From: Selenomonas sp. WCT3
GTDB taxonomy: Bacteria; Bacillota; Negativicutes; Selenomonadales; Selenomonadaceae
DNA length: 64,000 nt
Reading direction: 5' to 3'
NCBI GenBank assembly: GCA_900100835.1
Contig: FNCM01000006.1
Span: forward strand, 1 to 64,000
The notes under the pieces are model-generated. The model made no database searches and was not told where the DNA came from. It worked only from the letters and a program-made list of their open reading frames with translations. Shown here piece by piece: positions 26,035-35,441 of this stretch (position 1 is its first letter; every line of letters begins with the position of its first letter). Position numbers and translations under genes: made by a program.

Positions 26035-26331
26035 TTACTCAGATTTGGGCAGTCGTTCCAACACGGTCTTATAACCGTCGGCACCGTAATTAAGACACCG
26101 TTTGACACGACTAATAGTCGCCGTACTGGCGCCAGTCTGTTCGACAATCTCATCATAGGTGTGGCCTGCCTTGAGCATTCGCGCCACTTCTAATCGCTGT
26201 GACATTGATTTCAATTCGCTGATGGTACAAATATCTTCAAAGAACTGATAGCACTCATCGATATTATTCAGCGAGAGAACTGCCTGACAAAGCTGGTCAT
26301 TCAGCTTGTCCTTCAGTTTTGGATTTACCAT
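26035..26331 (-). CDS. TrpR-like YerC/HisR-family transcriptional regulator
   Basis: 98 aa, full length for the YerC/YecD family. Helix-turn-helix near residues 55-80: MLKAGHTYDEIVEQTGASTATISRVKRC (shown by position; core YDEIVEQTGAST). First gene of the histidine cluster, preceded by an extended -10 TGTTATAAT. Family members are predicted repressors of histidine genes. RBS AGGAGG before ATG 26331. Confidence 0.88.
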   Translation of the reverse strand: MVNPKLKDKLNDQLCQAVLSLNNIDECYQFFEDICTISELKSMSQRLEVARMLKAGHTYDEIVEQTGASTATISRVKRCLNYGADGYKTVLERLPKSE

Positions 26332-26420
26332 GATAATATCCTCCTGTTGTTCTTTCCGTCTTTATCCCTTTAGTTTGTGAAATTACCTGTCATTATAACA
26401 TAGGCCATGAAAAAAAGAAA

Positions 26421-26453
26421 GCCCTTTGTCATTACAATTTTATGACAAAGGGC
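26421..26453 (-). terminator. Terminator of hlyD-like gene
   Basis: GCCCTTTGTCAT/ATGACAAAGGGC stem followed on the minus strand by TTTCTTTTTTTC. Confidence 0.85.
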
Positions 26454-26509
26454 AAAATATCGTTTCATTTTATAGATGTTGTATCATTTTGTCTTTTTGT
26501 TAAAGACAA

Positions 26510-27553
26510 TTAACCACCAATTGCAAACTTCAGCGTTGTCGTCATGCCGGGCTTAAGCGTAAAACTCAAACCTGACGGCAAAGAAATCCGAACCGTAACG
26601 CGGCTGTCACCATCGGCATCAGCCTGTTCCCCGCTTTCATCATTTGACGGCTCAACAATATCTTTTACCGACCCTTGCAGCTTGTGCATATCGAGTTCGT
26701 AAGCGGCAAACTGTCCAAGCCGGATGTTCTTGGCCTGTTCCGGCGTTACCTTGGCTTCGACCCAGGCATTTTCCGGGTCCATCAGATTGACAACCACCTG
26801 ATCGGCTTTTACCTCGGCGCCTTCGGCGATATCATCGATGAGCATAACGGTTCCTGCCGTCGGGGCTAAAATGTCGGTAGCCTGCTGCGCCTCTTTGGCA
26901 TTATCCAATGCTGCCTGGGCAACCTGTACCTGCATTTCTGCCTGCTTGATGATATCGGGATTCTGCGGAGCCGTTGGTGCAACCTGAGCTGGCGATGGCG
27001 TGGGAACCGACGGCGTTGCCGGAATCGATGCTGCAGCCTGGGCGGCATTTAACTCCGACTGAACGCTTTGAATTTCCCTACGCGCATAGGCATCGGGATT
27101 TGCCTGCATCTTCGCGAGCTTTGCCCGCAGTCTTGCGACCTCACGCTGGGCACTGGCACTATAGGACGGCGCACTTGGTGCCGGTGCCTGCGGTGCGGCC
27201 GGCAGCGTCATCGTCGCCCCTTTTTTGAGCTGCTCCAAACTTTGCTGGGCCATTTTGACATTCTGCTCGAGCTGCTGGATCTGCTCGTCGGTGATGCTTG
27301 ATTCCATGCGGGCGATTACATCGCCCGCTTCGACATGGTCGCCATCGCTTACGACGATTTCCGTAATCTTGCCGGGCGATTTTGCCTTTGCCTGTACGAT
27401 GTCACCCGTAACCTGTGCATCGTAAATGGTCAGCGTCTTGTTGTGATGCTGATAAAAGTAAACGCCAGTGCTGACAATAAGCGCCAAGAGCACCAAGCCA
27501 ATGAGTCCATAACGGATAATTTTATTTGCCTTGTTTGTAATATCGACTTCCAT
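26510..27553 (-). CDS. HlyD-family periplasmic adaptor (membrane fusion) protein
   Basis: 347 aa. One N-terminal membrane helix (about 13-32), a biotinyl-lipoyl hammerhead (KSPGKITEIVVSDGDHVEAGDVIARM, about 53-78, and ILAPTAGTVMLIDDIAEGAEV, about 220-240), a coiled coil interrupted by two Pro/Ala/Ser-rich inserts (about 118-135, 175-195), then a beta-barrel domain. Such adaptors join an inner-membrane exporter to an outer-membrane channel, fitting a diderm Firmicute. No ABC, MFS or OMF partner gene is adjacent. RBS GGAGG before ATG. Confidence 0.9.
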   Translation of the reverse strand: MEVDITNKANKIIRYGLIGLVLLALIVSTGVYFYQHHNKTLTIYDAQVTGDIVQAKAKSPGKITEIVVSDGDHVEAGDVIARMESSITDEQIQQLEQNVKMAQQSLEQLKKGATMTLPAAPQAPAPSAPSYSASAQREVARLRAKLAKMQANPDAYARREIQSVQSELNAAQAAASIPATPSVPTPSPAQVAPTAPQNPDIIKQAEMQVQVAQAALDNAKEAQQATDILAPTAGTVMLIDDIAEGAEVKADQVVVNLMDPENAWVEAKVTPEQAKNIRLGQFAAYELDMHKLQGSVKDIVEPSNDESGEQADADGDSRVTVRISLPSGLSFTLKPGMTTTLKFAIGG

Positions 27554-27582
27554 TGCCGGAACCTCCTTTGCAAAGTAAGAAC

Positions 27583-27606
27583 GACTCCCTCAATAATGAG
27601 GGAGTC
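27583..27606. terminator. Hairpin between alaS and hlyD
   Basis: GACTCCCTCA/TGAGGGAGTC with 4-nt loop; on the minus strand followed by GTTCTTACTTT. Probably the alaS terminator, though the T tract is poor. Confidence 0.55.
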
Positions 27607-27625
27607 TGTTCACTTATATGTTGGT

Positions 27626-30253
27626 TTAACCGAGCTGGCTCTCAATTACTTCCAGTGCTTTATCAAAAGCTTTCGGCAATGCCTCGGCATTCTTACCGCC
27701 TGCCTGAGCCATATCCGGACGGCCGCCGCCGCCGCCACCGACGGTCTGCGCAGCTTCCTTAATGATTTTGCCGGCATGGATGCCCTTGGCAACGGCAGCT
27801 TTATCTGCTTTGACAACGAGGTTGACTTTGCCGTCATTCGCACAAGCCAGAACGACAACACTCGGCGATTCGACCTTGGAGCTGGTCATATCGGCAACGT
27901 CACGAAGTTCATCCATGCTGGAAACGCTGGATTTACCGCAGACGACATTGACGTCTTTGACCGTCTTGAGGCCTGCCAGCAGATTCTGCGCATCGGCTTT
28001 TTCGCGCATTTCGGCAACTTCGGCGAGCTGTTTGCTCATTTCCTTGCTTTCAGCCTGTACCTTTTCAATCTGAGCCGGTACTTCTTCCTCTTTCGTCTTG
28101 AGGAGCGAAGCGGCATTAGCCAGGATGGCCATCTTATCGTTGACATAGTCAAGCGCAGCTTTACCCGTGATAGCCTCAATGCGGCGAACGCCCGAAGCTA
28201 CACCAGATTCGCTGACAATCTTGAACATGCCGACCTGGCCAACGTTCTTGACATGCGAACCGGCGCAAAGCTCCATCGAGAAGCCCGGAACTTTGACAAC
28301 GCGGACGACGTCACCGTATTTCTCGGAGAACAGTGCCATTGCGCCAGCCTCTTTGGCTTCGTCAATGCTCATATGGGAAATCTCAACATCCTGGCCTTTA
28401 AGGATTACGCTGTTGACAAGTTCTTCGACATCGGCGAGCTGCTGAGCCGTCACCGGTTCAAAGTTCGTGAAGTCGAAGCGCAGGCGCTCCGGCGTAACGG
28501 ACGAACCAGCCTGATTGACCTGATCGCCGACAACCTGCTTGAGGGCAGCCTGCAAGAGATGCGTAGCCGTATGGTTGCGGGCCGAAGCCAGTTTCTTGAC
28601 CTGGTCGACTTCAATCTTGACCGTTTCGCCGACTTTAAGCTGGCCTTCTTCTACGTATGCTTCATGATAGACCGTGCCATCCGGCAGCTTCTTGGCATTG
28701 ACTGCCTTGATGCGGCCAAATTCACTGAGGAACAGGCCCTCATCGCCCACCTGTCCGCCGCCTTCAGCATAGAAGGGTGTCTTGTCGAGAATGATACCAG
28801 CCTCTTCGCCATCGGTAATCTCATCGACGAGAACGCCGTCTTTCCAGATAGCGACGACTTTGCCTTCCGCAGCCGTTTCATCGACTACGAGTTTGCTGAC
28901 ATCGATGCTCGAAAGATCCGGTACGGCTACGCGGGTGTTTTCTGCACGGGCGTTGCGGGCACGGGTGCGCTGCTCTTCCATAGCCTTCTCAAAGCCCTCT
29001 TTGTCGAGGTCCAAGCCATTTTCGTGCAGGATTTCTTCCGTAAGCTCCCAAGGGAAGCCAAAGGTATCGTAGAGTTTGAAAACAACTTCGCCAGCCAGTG
29101 CCTTTTTGCCAGCTGCTTTAACGGTTTCGATTTCCCCGTTAAGAAGTTCCATACCCTGGTTCAGCGTAGCAGCAAAGCGGTCTTCCTCGATGCTGATAAC
29201 CTTTTTGATGTAATCGGCTTTGTTAACGAGTTCCTCAAAGTCTTTGGCACCGCGGTAGATGTTGACAGCGGCGTCAACAGCACCTTCGAGGAATTTGTCC
29301 TTGATGCCGAGCATGCGGCCATGACGGATTGCACGGCGCAGAATACGGCGCAGGACATAACCACGGCCCTCGTTCGACGGCAGGATGCCATCCATAATCA
29401 TGATAGCCATGGAACGTGCATGGTCAGCGATAACCTTCAAGGATACGTCTTTTTCGGCATCATCGCCATAGGCAACACCAGAAACCTTCGACGTGTATTC
29501 GATAATCGGGTAGAGAAGGTCCGTTTCGAAGTTGGTCTTCTTGTTCTGAACAACCGAAGCCAGACGCTCAAGGCCGCAGCCCGTATCAATGTTCTTATGC
29601 GCGAGGTTATCGTAAGAACCATCTTCCTGTTTGTCATACTGCGTGAATACGAGGTTCCAGATTTCCAAATAACGGTCGCAGTCGCAGCCGACAGCGCAAT
29701 CCGGCGAACCGCAGCCGCGATCTTCGCCGAGGTCAATGTAAATCTCGGAGTCCGGACCGCAGGGACCAGGGCCGATTTCCCAGAAGTTGTCATCAAGTTT
29801 TACGATGTGATCCTGGGGGAATCCCGGCTGGGATTTCCAGATTTCGATAGCCTCATCATCGTCCGGATAAACCGTTACCCAAAGCTTATCCTTCGGCAGC
29901 TCCACAACTTCCGTCAGGAACTCCCATGCCCAAGGGATAGCTTCACCTTTGAAGTAATCACCAAACGAGAAGTTACCCAACATCTCGAAGAAAGTCTGGT
30001 GACGCGCCGTACGGCCTACGTTTTCGATATCACCGGTACGCACACAGCGCTGACTCGTGGTGACACGGGTACGAGGCGGCTTCATTTTGCCCGTAAAGAA
30101 GGGCTTCAACGGAGCCATGCCGGCACCAATCAGCAGCAGCGTCGGGTCATCCTTCGGAATCAGCGAAAAGCTCGGCAGGCGCAGATGGCCTTTTTTCTCG
30201 GAAAAGAACTGCAGATAAGCTTCGCGCAGTTCATTACCACTCATGTACTTCAA
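27626..30253 (-). CDS. alaS: Alanyl-tRNA synthetase
   Basis: 875 aa, normal length. Class II catalytic domain (GAGMAPLKPFFTG, RCVRTGDIENVGRTARHQTFFEML), tRNA recognition region, editing domain with zinc ligands HTATH (HNHTATHLLQ...) and C..SHVKN, then C-Ala domain with GGGGGRPDMAQAGG. Start: TTG 30253 has GGGGG at usable spacing; the in-frame ATG at 30244 is the alternative. No T-box is visible in the 107-bp leader. The long antisense open frame is a shadow. Confidence 0.97.
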   Translation of the reverse strand: MKYMSGNELREAYLQFFSEKKGHLRLPSFSLIPKDDPTLLLIGAGMAPLKPFFTGKMKPPRTRVTTSQRCVRTGDIENVGRTARHQTFFEMLGNFSFGDYFKGEAIPWAWEFLTEVVELPKDKLWVTVYPDDDEAIEIWKSQPGFPQDHIVKLDDNFWEIGPGPCGPDSEIYIDLGEDRGCGSPDCAVGCDCDRYLEIWNLVFTQYDKQEDGSYDNLAHKNIDTGCGLERLASVVQNKKTNFETDLLYPIIEYTSKVSGVAYGDDAEKDVSLKVIADHARSMAIMIMDGILPSNEGRGYVLRRILRRAIRHGRMLGIKDKFLEGAVDAAVNIYRGAKDFEELVNKADYIKKVISIEEDRFAATLNQGMELLNGEIETVKAAGKKALAGEVVFKLYDTFGFPWELTEEILHENGLDLDKEGFEKAMEEQRTRARNARAENTRVAVPDLSSIDVSKLVVDETAAEGKVVAIWKDGVLVDEITDGEEAGIILDKTPFYAEGGGQVGDEGLFLSEFGRIKAVNAKKLPDGTVYHEAYVEEGQLKVGETVKIEVDQVKKLASARNHTATHLLQAALKQVVGDQVNQAGSSVTPERLRFDFTNFEPVTAQQLADVEELVNSVILKGQDVEISHMSIDEAKEAGAMALFSEKYGDVVRVVKVPGFSMELCAGSHVKNVGQVGMFKIVSESGVASGVRRIEAITGKAALDYVNDKMAILANAASLLKTKEEEVPAQIEKVQAESKEMSKQLAEVAEMREKADAQNLLAGLKTVKDVNVVCGKSSVSSMDELRDVADMTSSKVESPSVVVLACANDGKVNLVVKADKAAVAKGIHAGKIIKEAAQTVGGGGGGRPDMAQAGGKNAEALPKAFDKALEVIESQLG

Positions 30254-30360
30254 AAAAATCTACCCCCATATAGGTATTTTCAGCAGTGATTGTTCACTGT
30301 TGTATTTTAACAATATCTAGCTAAATATTTTAGCACAAATTCATGCGCTTGTGAAACGTT

Positions 30361-31485
30361 TTATTTCCATCCAAGGATGGAGGCCACCTTATCTTTTAAG
30401 AATTCGGCAATTTTTTGATGACCTTTGTCTATGGGATGTGTATCATCCCCAGCAAAATCATCAGCAGACAGTAAAGGCTCCTTATCGTTTACGGGGATGA
30501 AATAGAGCTGCTGCTCCCCAGCTGCTTTTAACTCCTGCACTGCGTTGGCCTCCCATTTGGCGCAGTTTGTGCCGATAATAGAAGGGATCGGCGCCACACA
30601 GATAATCGGCTTTCCAGGATTCATATACCGTATTTCCTGCAAGAGATTGCGATAGCCCGCCTCAAAATAATAGCGGCCCGGCGGCTCATGATTCAACGAA
30701 AAATCATTGGTGCCAATGGAAACGATGACCGCATCCACTGGGAACTTCCGGCTGTCCCAAAAGGGATTGTAATCCCCAGGATTTTTCGTCTCGCAAAAAG
30801 TCCGAACATAGCGCCCCGCCGTGTGAAGTTCCGTTTTGGGGTCTTTTTCGCGATAATTGAGGACTACCCCTTCCCCCGACCGGGCCAGGATGCTGTAGTC
30901 TGCCCCCAGCATGCGGGAAAGGATTGGCCCATAGGCCTGATTGTTATCCTCTTTGTCGTGATATTTCCCCGGCTGCCAACGATCGTTAAAGGCCCCGGCG
31001 GTAATGGAATCTCCCACGAACTCCAGCCGCCGATTTTTTAGGTTATCGGGAGCTAACAGCTTGGCCCTTCTGTCCAACGTAAAGCCCCCAAAGGTGCTAA
31101 GGCCCACCTCCCCTTCGGTAGAGCGCACCAGTAACACCTTATGAGCTCCCTTGGAAAGATTCTGCGCCAGGAGGGTGTCTTCCCCTTCGGCCTTAAACCG
31201 TCGAAAGGGGCCATCGTCAATGCTAACCCGCCACCAAACCTCCTGGCTGCCGCCAAGATCAGCCTTGAGGCTGGTTCCCGTGAAGTTTGCCTTGATGTAA
31301 ACGGCCCCCTGTCCAGTGACCACCTCACCTGCCTGCTTATCCCAGCGGCCAAAGTATTGGATATTTGGCGAATCAGCCGGAATACTTGCCGCACTGGCCC
31401 AAGATGCCGATAATACTCCAGCAGCCATAACAGCGCTTACGACCTTCCCCATCATCGGCTGAGAATATTTGCCATGAAAAACCAT
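30361..31485 (-). CDS. Secreted SGNH/GDSL esterase, CE2-like
   Basis: 374 aa. Signal peptide (about 1-33, ending ASAA). An N-terminal jelly-roll-like domain (about 40-145) precedes an SGNH hydrolase: block I EFVGDSITAG, block III IGTNDFS, block V DDTHPID (catalytic Ser, Asn, Asp-His). This two-domain order is typical of carbohydrate esterase family 2 deacetylases. Likely removes acetyl groups from envelope or dietary glycans. Thirty-three bases after ftsK. Confidence 0.87.
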   Translation of the reverse strand: MVFHGKYSQPMMGKVVSAVMAAGVLSASWASAASIPADSPNIQYFGRWDKQAGEVVTGQGAVYIKANFTGTSLKADLGGSQEVWWRVSIDDGPFRRFKAEGEDTLLAQNLSKGAHKVLLVRSTEGEVGLSTFGGFTLDRRAKLLAPDNLKNRRLEFVGDSITAGAFNDRWQPGKYHDKEDNNQAYGPILSRMLGADYSILARSGEGVVLNYREKDPKTELHTAGRYVRTFCETKNPGDYNPFWDSRKFPVDAVIVSIGTNDFSLNHEPPGRYYFEAGYRNLLQEIRYMNPGKPIICVAPIPSIIGTNCAKWEANAVQELKAAGEQQLYFIPVNDKEPLLSADDFAGDDTHPIDKGHQKIAEFLKDKVASILGWK

Positions 31486-31518
31486 CGATTATTATTCATT
31501 CCTTACCTTGTTAGATTC

Positions 31519-34044
31519 TTACTGCAGGCTGGCAGCTGCCTCTTTGGCCTGTTCCGTCGTCATGAGGATTTCCCGCGGCTTACTGCCCATATTGGGGCCG
31601 ACGATATGGAGTTCCTCCATGGTATCGATAAGCCGGGCTGCCCGGGTGTAGCCGATGTGGAACCGGCGCTGGATGCTAGAAGACGATGCCTGCCCCGTGG
31701 ACATGACGAGATTAACGGCATCCAGCAGCAGTTCATCGACTTTTGGCCCCTTATTGCCACCGCCTTCTTCCTCGGCGGCCTGTTCGGCCATAGCCTGTTC
31801 CGTAAAGGCAACGATTTCCTCATTTGTCTCCATTTCCTGCCCCTGGGAGCGAATAAATTCCAAGAGACCTTCGACTTCGTCGTCGCTGATGAAGGCACCT
31901 TGAACGCGGCGAGGTTTAGAGGCCCCCACCGGGTAAAAGAGCATATCGCCCTTGCCCAACAGTTTTTCGGCACCACTGCGGTCAAGAATCGTCCGGGAGT
32001 CAATCTGACTCGATACGGCAAAGGATATCCGGGACGGGATGTTAGCCTTGATAATACCGGTGATGACATCCACCGATGGACGCTGGGTTGCCAAAACCAT
32101 GTGGATGCCCGCCGCGCGGGCCTTCTGGGCCAGACGGCAGATGGCGTCCTCCACATCATGGGGCGCCACCATCATAAGGTCCGCGAGCTCGTCAATGATG
32201 ATGACGATGGCCGGCATTTTATCCTCCGGGAATTTTTTATTGTAGGTTTCCATATTGCGGACATTGTTTTCCGCAAAGCGGGAATAACGCTTCTCCATTT
32301 CCTGAACCGACCAGTTAAGAACCGAAGCGGCTTTCTTCGGGTCCGTTACCACCGGCACCATCAGATGAGGAATACCGTTATAGCCCGAAAGCTCAACCAT
32401 CTTGGGGTCAACGAGGATGAATTTTACCTCGTCGGGTTTTGCCTTAAACAGAATGCTGGTAATCAGCGTGTTGATGCAGACCGATTTACCGGAACCGGTG
32501 GCTCCAGCCACCAAAAGATGCGGCATCTTGCCCAGGTCGGCAAAGATAGCCTGTCCGCCGATATCCATCCCCAGGCCAACCGTCAGCCGGGATTTCGCCG
32601 AATCAAACTTGGGGCTTTCGAGGACCTCGCGAAGCTGAACCCCTTCCAGTTCCTTATTCGGCACCTCAATGCCGATGGCGGATTTACCCGGAATCTGCTC
32701 GATGCGTACCGATGAGGCCGCCAGGCGCAGGGCAATATCGTCAGCAAGATTGGTAATCTTGCTGACTTTGACGCCCGGCGCCGGTTCCAGTTCATAGCGG
32801 GTAACCGCCGGGCCGTGGCAGGCATTGATGATATTGGCCTTAACTTTAAAATCCGCCAAGGTCTGCTGTAAGGTTACGGCATTATCCGCAATTTCCCGCT
32901 CCAAGGCGGCGTTTTTCTTTTTCGCATGCTTGGACAGCAGCTCCGTGATTTTCGGCAGTTCATAGGGCTTTTGGATAACCTTAGCCGCATTTTCCGCTTC
33001 CTTGGCGGCAGCTTCAGAACCATCGAGAATCGCTGCCGCCGGCCGAATCGGCGCAATTTCCCCATACTCTGGCATAGGGGTCGGATTCTTTTTCATCGGC
33101 TTTGGCGATGGCGCCACCACCGGAGCCGTCTTGGGAACCACCACATGATTAGCCGGTACTTCCGGCTCGTCATCGTTTCCGCGGCCATACTCAATGGTAA
33201 ATTGCGGCTTTTGCTCCGCCGCTGGCGTAACGGGTTCTTTGCTTACGTTCTCTGTCACTGGTTCGTCTGGCTCTAGACCATAGCGAACTTCCTCCGCAGC
33301 AGTCTCTGCTGGCGCAGCCGCTTCCTTGAGCTCTGCAAACCGCTTATCGTTTTCCTGATTGTAAAAGGAATTTTTGACCTTCTCTTTTACGGCATCCACG
33401 ACCCGCTCTTCCATGCGGCCGCTGACGTCAGCTACTTTTTCATAGGCAACCGAAACCGCCTCACCGGCAGCATTGGCCCCTTTGGCCGCCGTCTCCTGGG
33501 TTTTCAGCAGTCCCGCCGCCAGTGACCAGGTCGTGGATAGCAAAATAGAACCGATGGTACCGGCCCCCAGCAAGATAATGGAGCCGTCTACCCCAAAGAA
33601 TTTGCGCAGGACAAACAAAAAGCCGCCACCCGCCAGGCCGCCGCCACGAGGCAGATTATCCGGCATGATTTCCTGGCCAGCAGGAATGACGCAATGATGC
33701 CAGATTGCCAGCAGGGACAAAAACAAGAGCCCCAAGCCGAAAAAGCGCGGCGAATAGACCAAACCATGATGTTTGGCCATATACTGATAGCCAATCAGCA
33801 GAATCAACAGCGATATGACAATCGCGCCTACACCAAACAGATAGTGCAGGACTTTGGCAAAATATACCCCGACAAAGCCGACATTTAGCCCGAACAAGCC
33901 GCAGATTGAAATGAGACCAATGGCCACAAAGGCAAGGCCTGCCAGTTCGTACTTACGGCCCGGATTGGAACTCACCACTGCAGTTTTTTTCGCTGCAGTT
34001 TTGCGGCGGCGCGTTGTCTTCCGTTCCGTTGTCTTCTTTTTCAA
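31519..34044 (-). CDS. ftsK: DNA translocase FtsK/SpoIIIE
   Basis: 841 aa. A basic Lys/Arg/Thr N-terminus, four membrane helices (about 30-200), a low-complexity linker (200-340), then the motor: Walker [12 protein letters not shown] (about 505-515), Walker [13 protein letters not shown], and the winged-helix gamma domain (last 70 residues, [18 protein letters not shown]). Moves chromosome ends through the closing septum. TTG start with AGAGGTG. Confidence 0.96.
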   Translation of the reverse strand: MKKKTTERKTTRRRKTAAKKTAVVSSNPGRKYELAGLAFVAIGLISICGLFGLNVGFVGVYFAKVLHYLFGVGAIVISLLILLIGYQYMAKHHGLVYSPRFFGLGLLFLSLLAIWHHCVIPAGQEIMPDNLPRGGGLAGGGFLFVLRKFFGVDGSIILLGAGTIGSILLSTTWSLAAGLLKTQETAAKGANAAGEAVSVAYEKVADVSGRMEERVVDAVKEKVKNSFYNQENDKRFAELKEAAAPAETAAEEVRYGLEPDEPVTENVSKEPVTPAAEQKPQFTIEYGRGNDDEPEVPANHVVVPKTAPVVAPSPKPMKKNPTPMPEYGEIAPIRPAAAILDGSEAAAKEAENAAKVIQKPYELPKITELLSKHAKKKNAALEREIADNAVTLQQTLADFKVKANIINACHGPAVTRYELEPAPGVKVSKITNLADDIALRLAASSVRIEQIPGKSAIGIEVPNKELEGVQLREVLESPKFDSAKSRLTVGLGMDIGGQAIFADLGKMPHLLVAGATGSGKSVCINTLITSILFKAKPDEVKFILVDPKMVELSGYNGIPHLMVPVVTDPKKAASVLNWSVQEMEKRYSRFAENNVRNMETYNKKFPEDKMPAIVIIIDELADLMMVAPHDVEDAICRLAQKARAAGIHMVLATQRPSVDVITGIIKANIPSRISFAVSSQIDSRTILDRSGAEKLLGKGDMLFYPVGASKPRRVQGAFISDDEVEGLLEFIRSQGQEMETNEEIVAFTEQAMAEQAAEEEGGGNKGPKVDELLLDAVNLVMSTGQASSSSIQRRFHIGYTRAARLIDTMEELHIVGPNMGSKPREILMTTEQAKEAAASLQ

Positions 34045-34088
34045 GGGATCACCTCTTTCTTTCCAAACAAATACAAAAGGAATGCCTT

Positions 34089-34108
34089 CCCAAAAGAGAA
34101 GGCAGCTC
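34089..34108 (-). terminator. Weak hairpin between deaminase gene and ftsK
   Basis: GCCTTC/GAAGGC stem; on the minus strand T-rich sequence follows after a few bases. May only slow transcription. Confidence 0.35.
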
Positions 34109-34119
34109 CTGACAAATTA

Positions 34120-35400
34120 TTATTTTGTGATGCGGTCTGCGCAGCGCTGTGCTTCAAAGAGGATGCGTTCCTCATCGAGGGTTTTGAGCTCATGTTTTTC
34201 CATGAGGATCCTGCCATCGACGATGACCGTATCCACCGCGCTGGCATTGGCCGAATAAACCAGCAGCGATACCGGATTATTCCGGGGACACCAAGCCGGC
34301 CCCTGCATATTCAAGAGGGTGATATCTGCCTTATAGCCTTGTTCCAGGCGGCCGATATCCGAAATGCCGACGGCCTTGCCGCCAAACTCTGTTCCCATCT
34401 GCAGCGCCGTAAAGGCCGGCACTGCCAATGGGTCGGATTCGTTGACCTTATGGAGCATTGCCGCTAAGTTTACTTCTTCCAGCATGTCGAGATTGTTGTT
34501 GGAAGATGCGCCGTCCGTGCCTAATGCCGTTACAATGCCCTCTTTCAACAGCCGCGGTACCGGAGCCACACCACTGGCCAGCTTCATGTTGCTGCCAGGA
34601 TTATGGGCAACGCGGATGTTATGCTTCTTGATGATGGAAAAATCGCTGTCATCCAAATGAACGCAATGAGCCGCCAAAACGCCCTTGCCATCAAAGAGTC
34701 CAGTCTTTTCCACCCAAGTAAAGGGACGCTCGCCGTATTCCTTTAAGGAACCATTGATTTCATCCATCGTCTCATGCATGTGAATGTGAATTTCTGCTCC
34801 CAGATCCCGGGCAGCTGCTGCCACCTTCTCTAAGAATTTTGGTGGGCAGGTATAGGGCGCATGGGGGCCAAACATGACCTTCAACCGGCCATCGGCAGCG
34901 CCATTATACTGGCGGAACAAGTCCACATTTTCCTGGATTTTCTGCTCTCCATCCGGCGCAACGCCGATGATGCCCCGAGAAAGGACGCCGCGAAGGCCGG
35001 CGTCAATGGTCGCCTCTGCCACCCGCTCCATCCAAGGGCCATACATATCGGCATAGGTTGTCGTACCCGTGCGCAACATTTCGAGCATGGCCAGCATAGC
35101 ACCCCAGTAAATATCCTCATCCTTCATCTTAGCCTCAGCAGGCCAGATTTCCTTATTGAGCCAATCCATCAGGGCCATGTCATCGGCATAGCTTCGCAAT
35201 AGCGTCATGGACGCATGGGTATGCGCATTGACAAAGCCTGGGATTGCCAAATGATTGGTTCCATCAATCACCCTGGCCGGGCGGAAATCTTCAGGGACTT
35301 CTCCCAGGCCAGCAATCTGATTTTTGTCAATCATAATGTTGGTCACCGGCGTGCTGCCATCTGGCAATACCGCTGTGACGTTTTTAATGAGCATCTTCAT
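34120..35400 (-). CDS. mtaD: 5-methylthioadenosine/S-adenosylhomocysteine deaminase
   Basis: 426 aa amidohydrolase of the MtaD/DadD group. Metal ligands NAHTH (about 58-62), HMH (about 208-210), HCVH (about 236) and D in GTDGASSNN (about 284). Deaminates SAH, MTA or 5'-deoxyadenosine to the inosyl form. It follows the SAH hydrolase gene in the same operon, which suggests that the deaminated product is the hydrolase's substrate. Confidence 0.9.
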   Translation of the reverse strand: MKMLIKNVTAVLPDGSTPVTNIMIDKNQIAGLGEVPEDFRPARVIDGTNHLAIPGFVNAHTHASMTLLRSYADDMALMDWLNKEIWPAEAKMKDEDIYWGAMLAMLEMLRTGTTTYADMYGPWMERVAEATIDAGLRGVLSRGIIGVAPDGEQKIQENVDLFRQYNGAADGRLKVMFGPHAPYTCPPKFLEKVAAAARDLGAEIHIHMHETMDEINGSLKEYGERPFTWVEKTGLFDGKGVLAAHCVHLDDSDFSIIKKHNIRVAHNPGSNMKLASGVAPVPRLLKEGIVTALGTDGASSNNNLDMLEEVNLAAMLHKVNESDPLAVPAFTALQMGTEFGGKAVGISDIGRLEQGYKADITLLNMQGPAWCPRNNPVSLLVYSANASAVDTVIVDGRILMEKHELKTLDEERILFEAQRCADRITK

Positions 35401-35441
35401 GTCTCTAACTCCATTCCTATTTTATCCCTTCATCAGGGGAA

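Noticed and set aside
27335..30289. 984-codon open frame opposite alaS
   Set aside because: It is the antisense shadow of a canonical alanyl-tRNA synthetase gene; its translation shows no domain and it has no RBS.
30254..30360. T-box leader for alaS
   Set aside because: The leader is only about 100 nt and shows no T-box motif or terminator; only a small CAGTGA/TCACTG stem is present.
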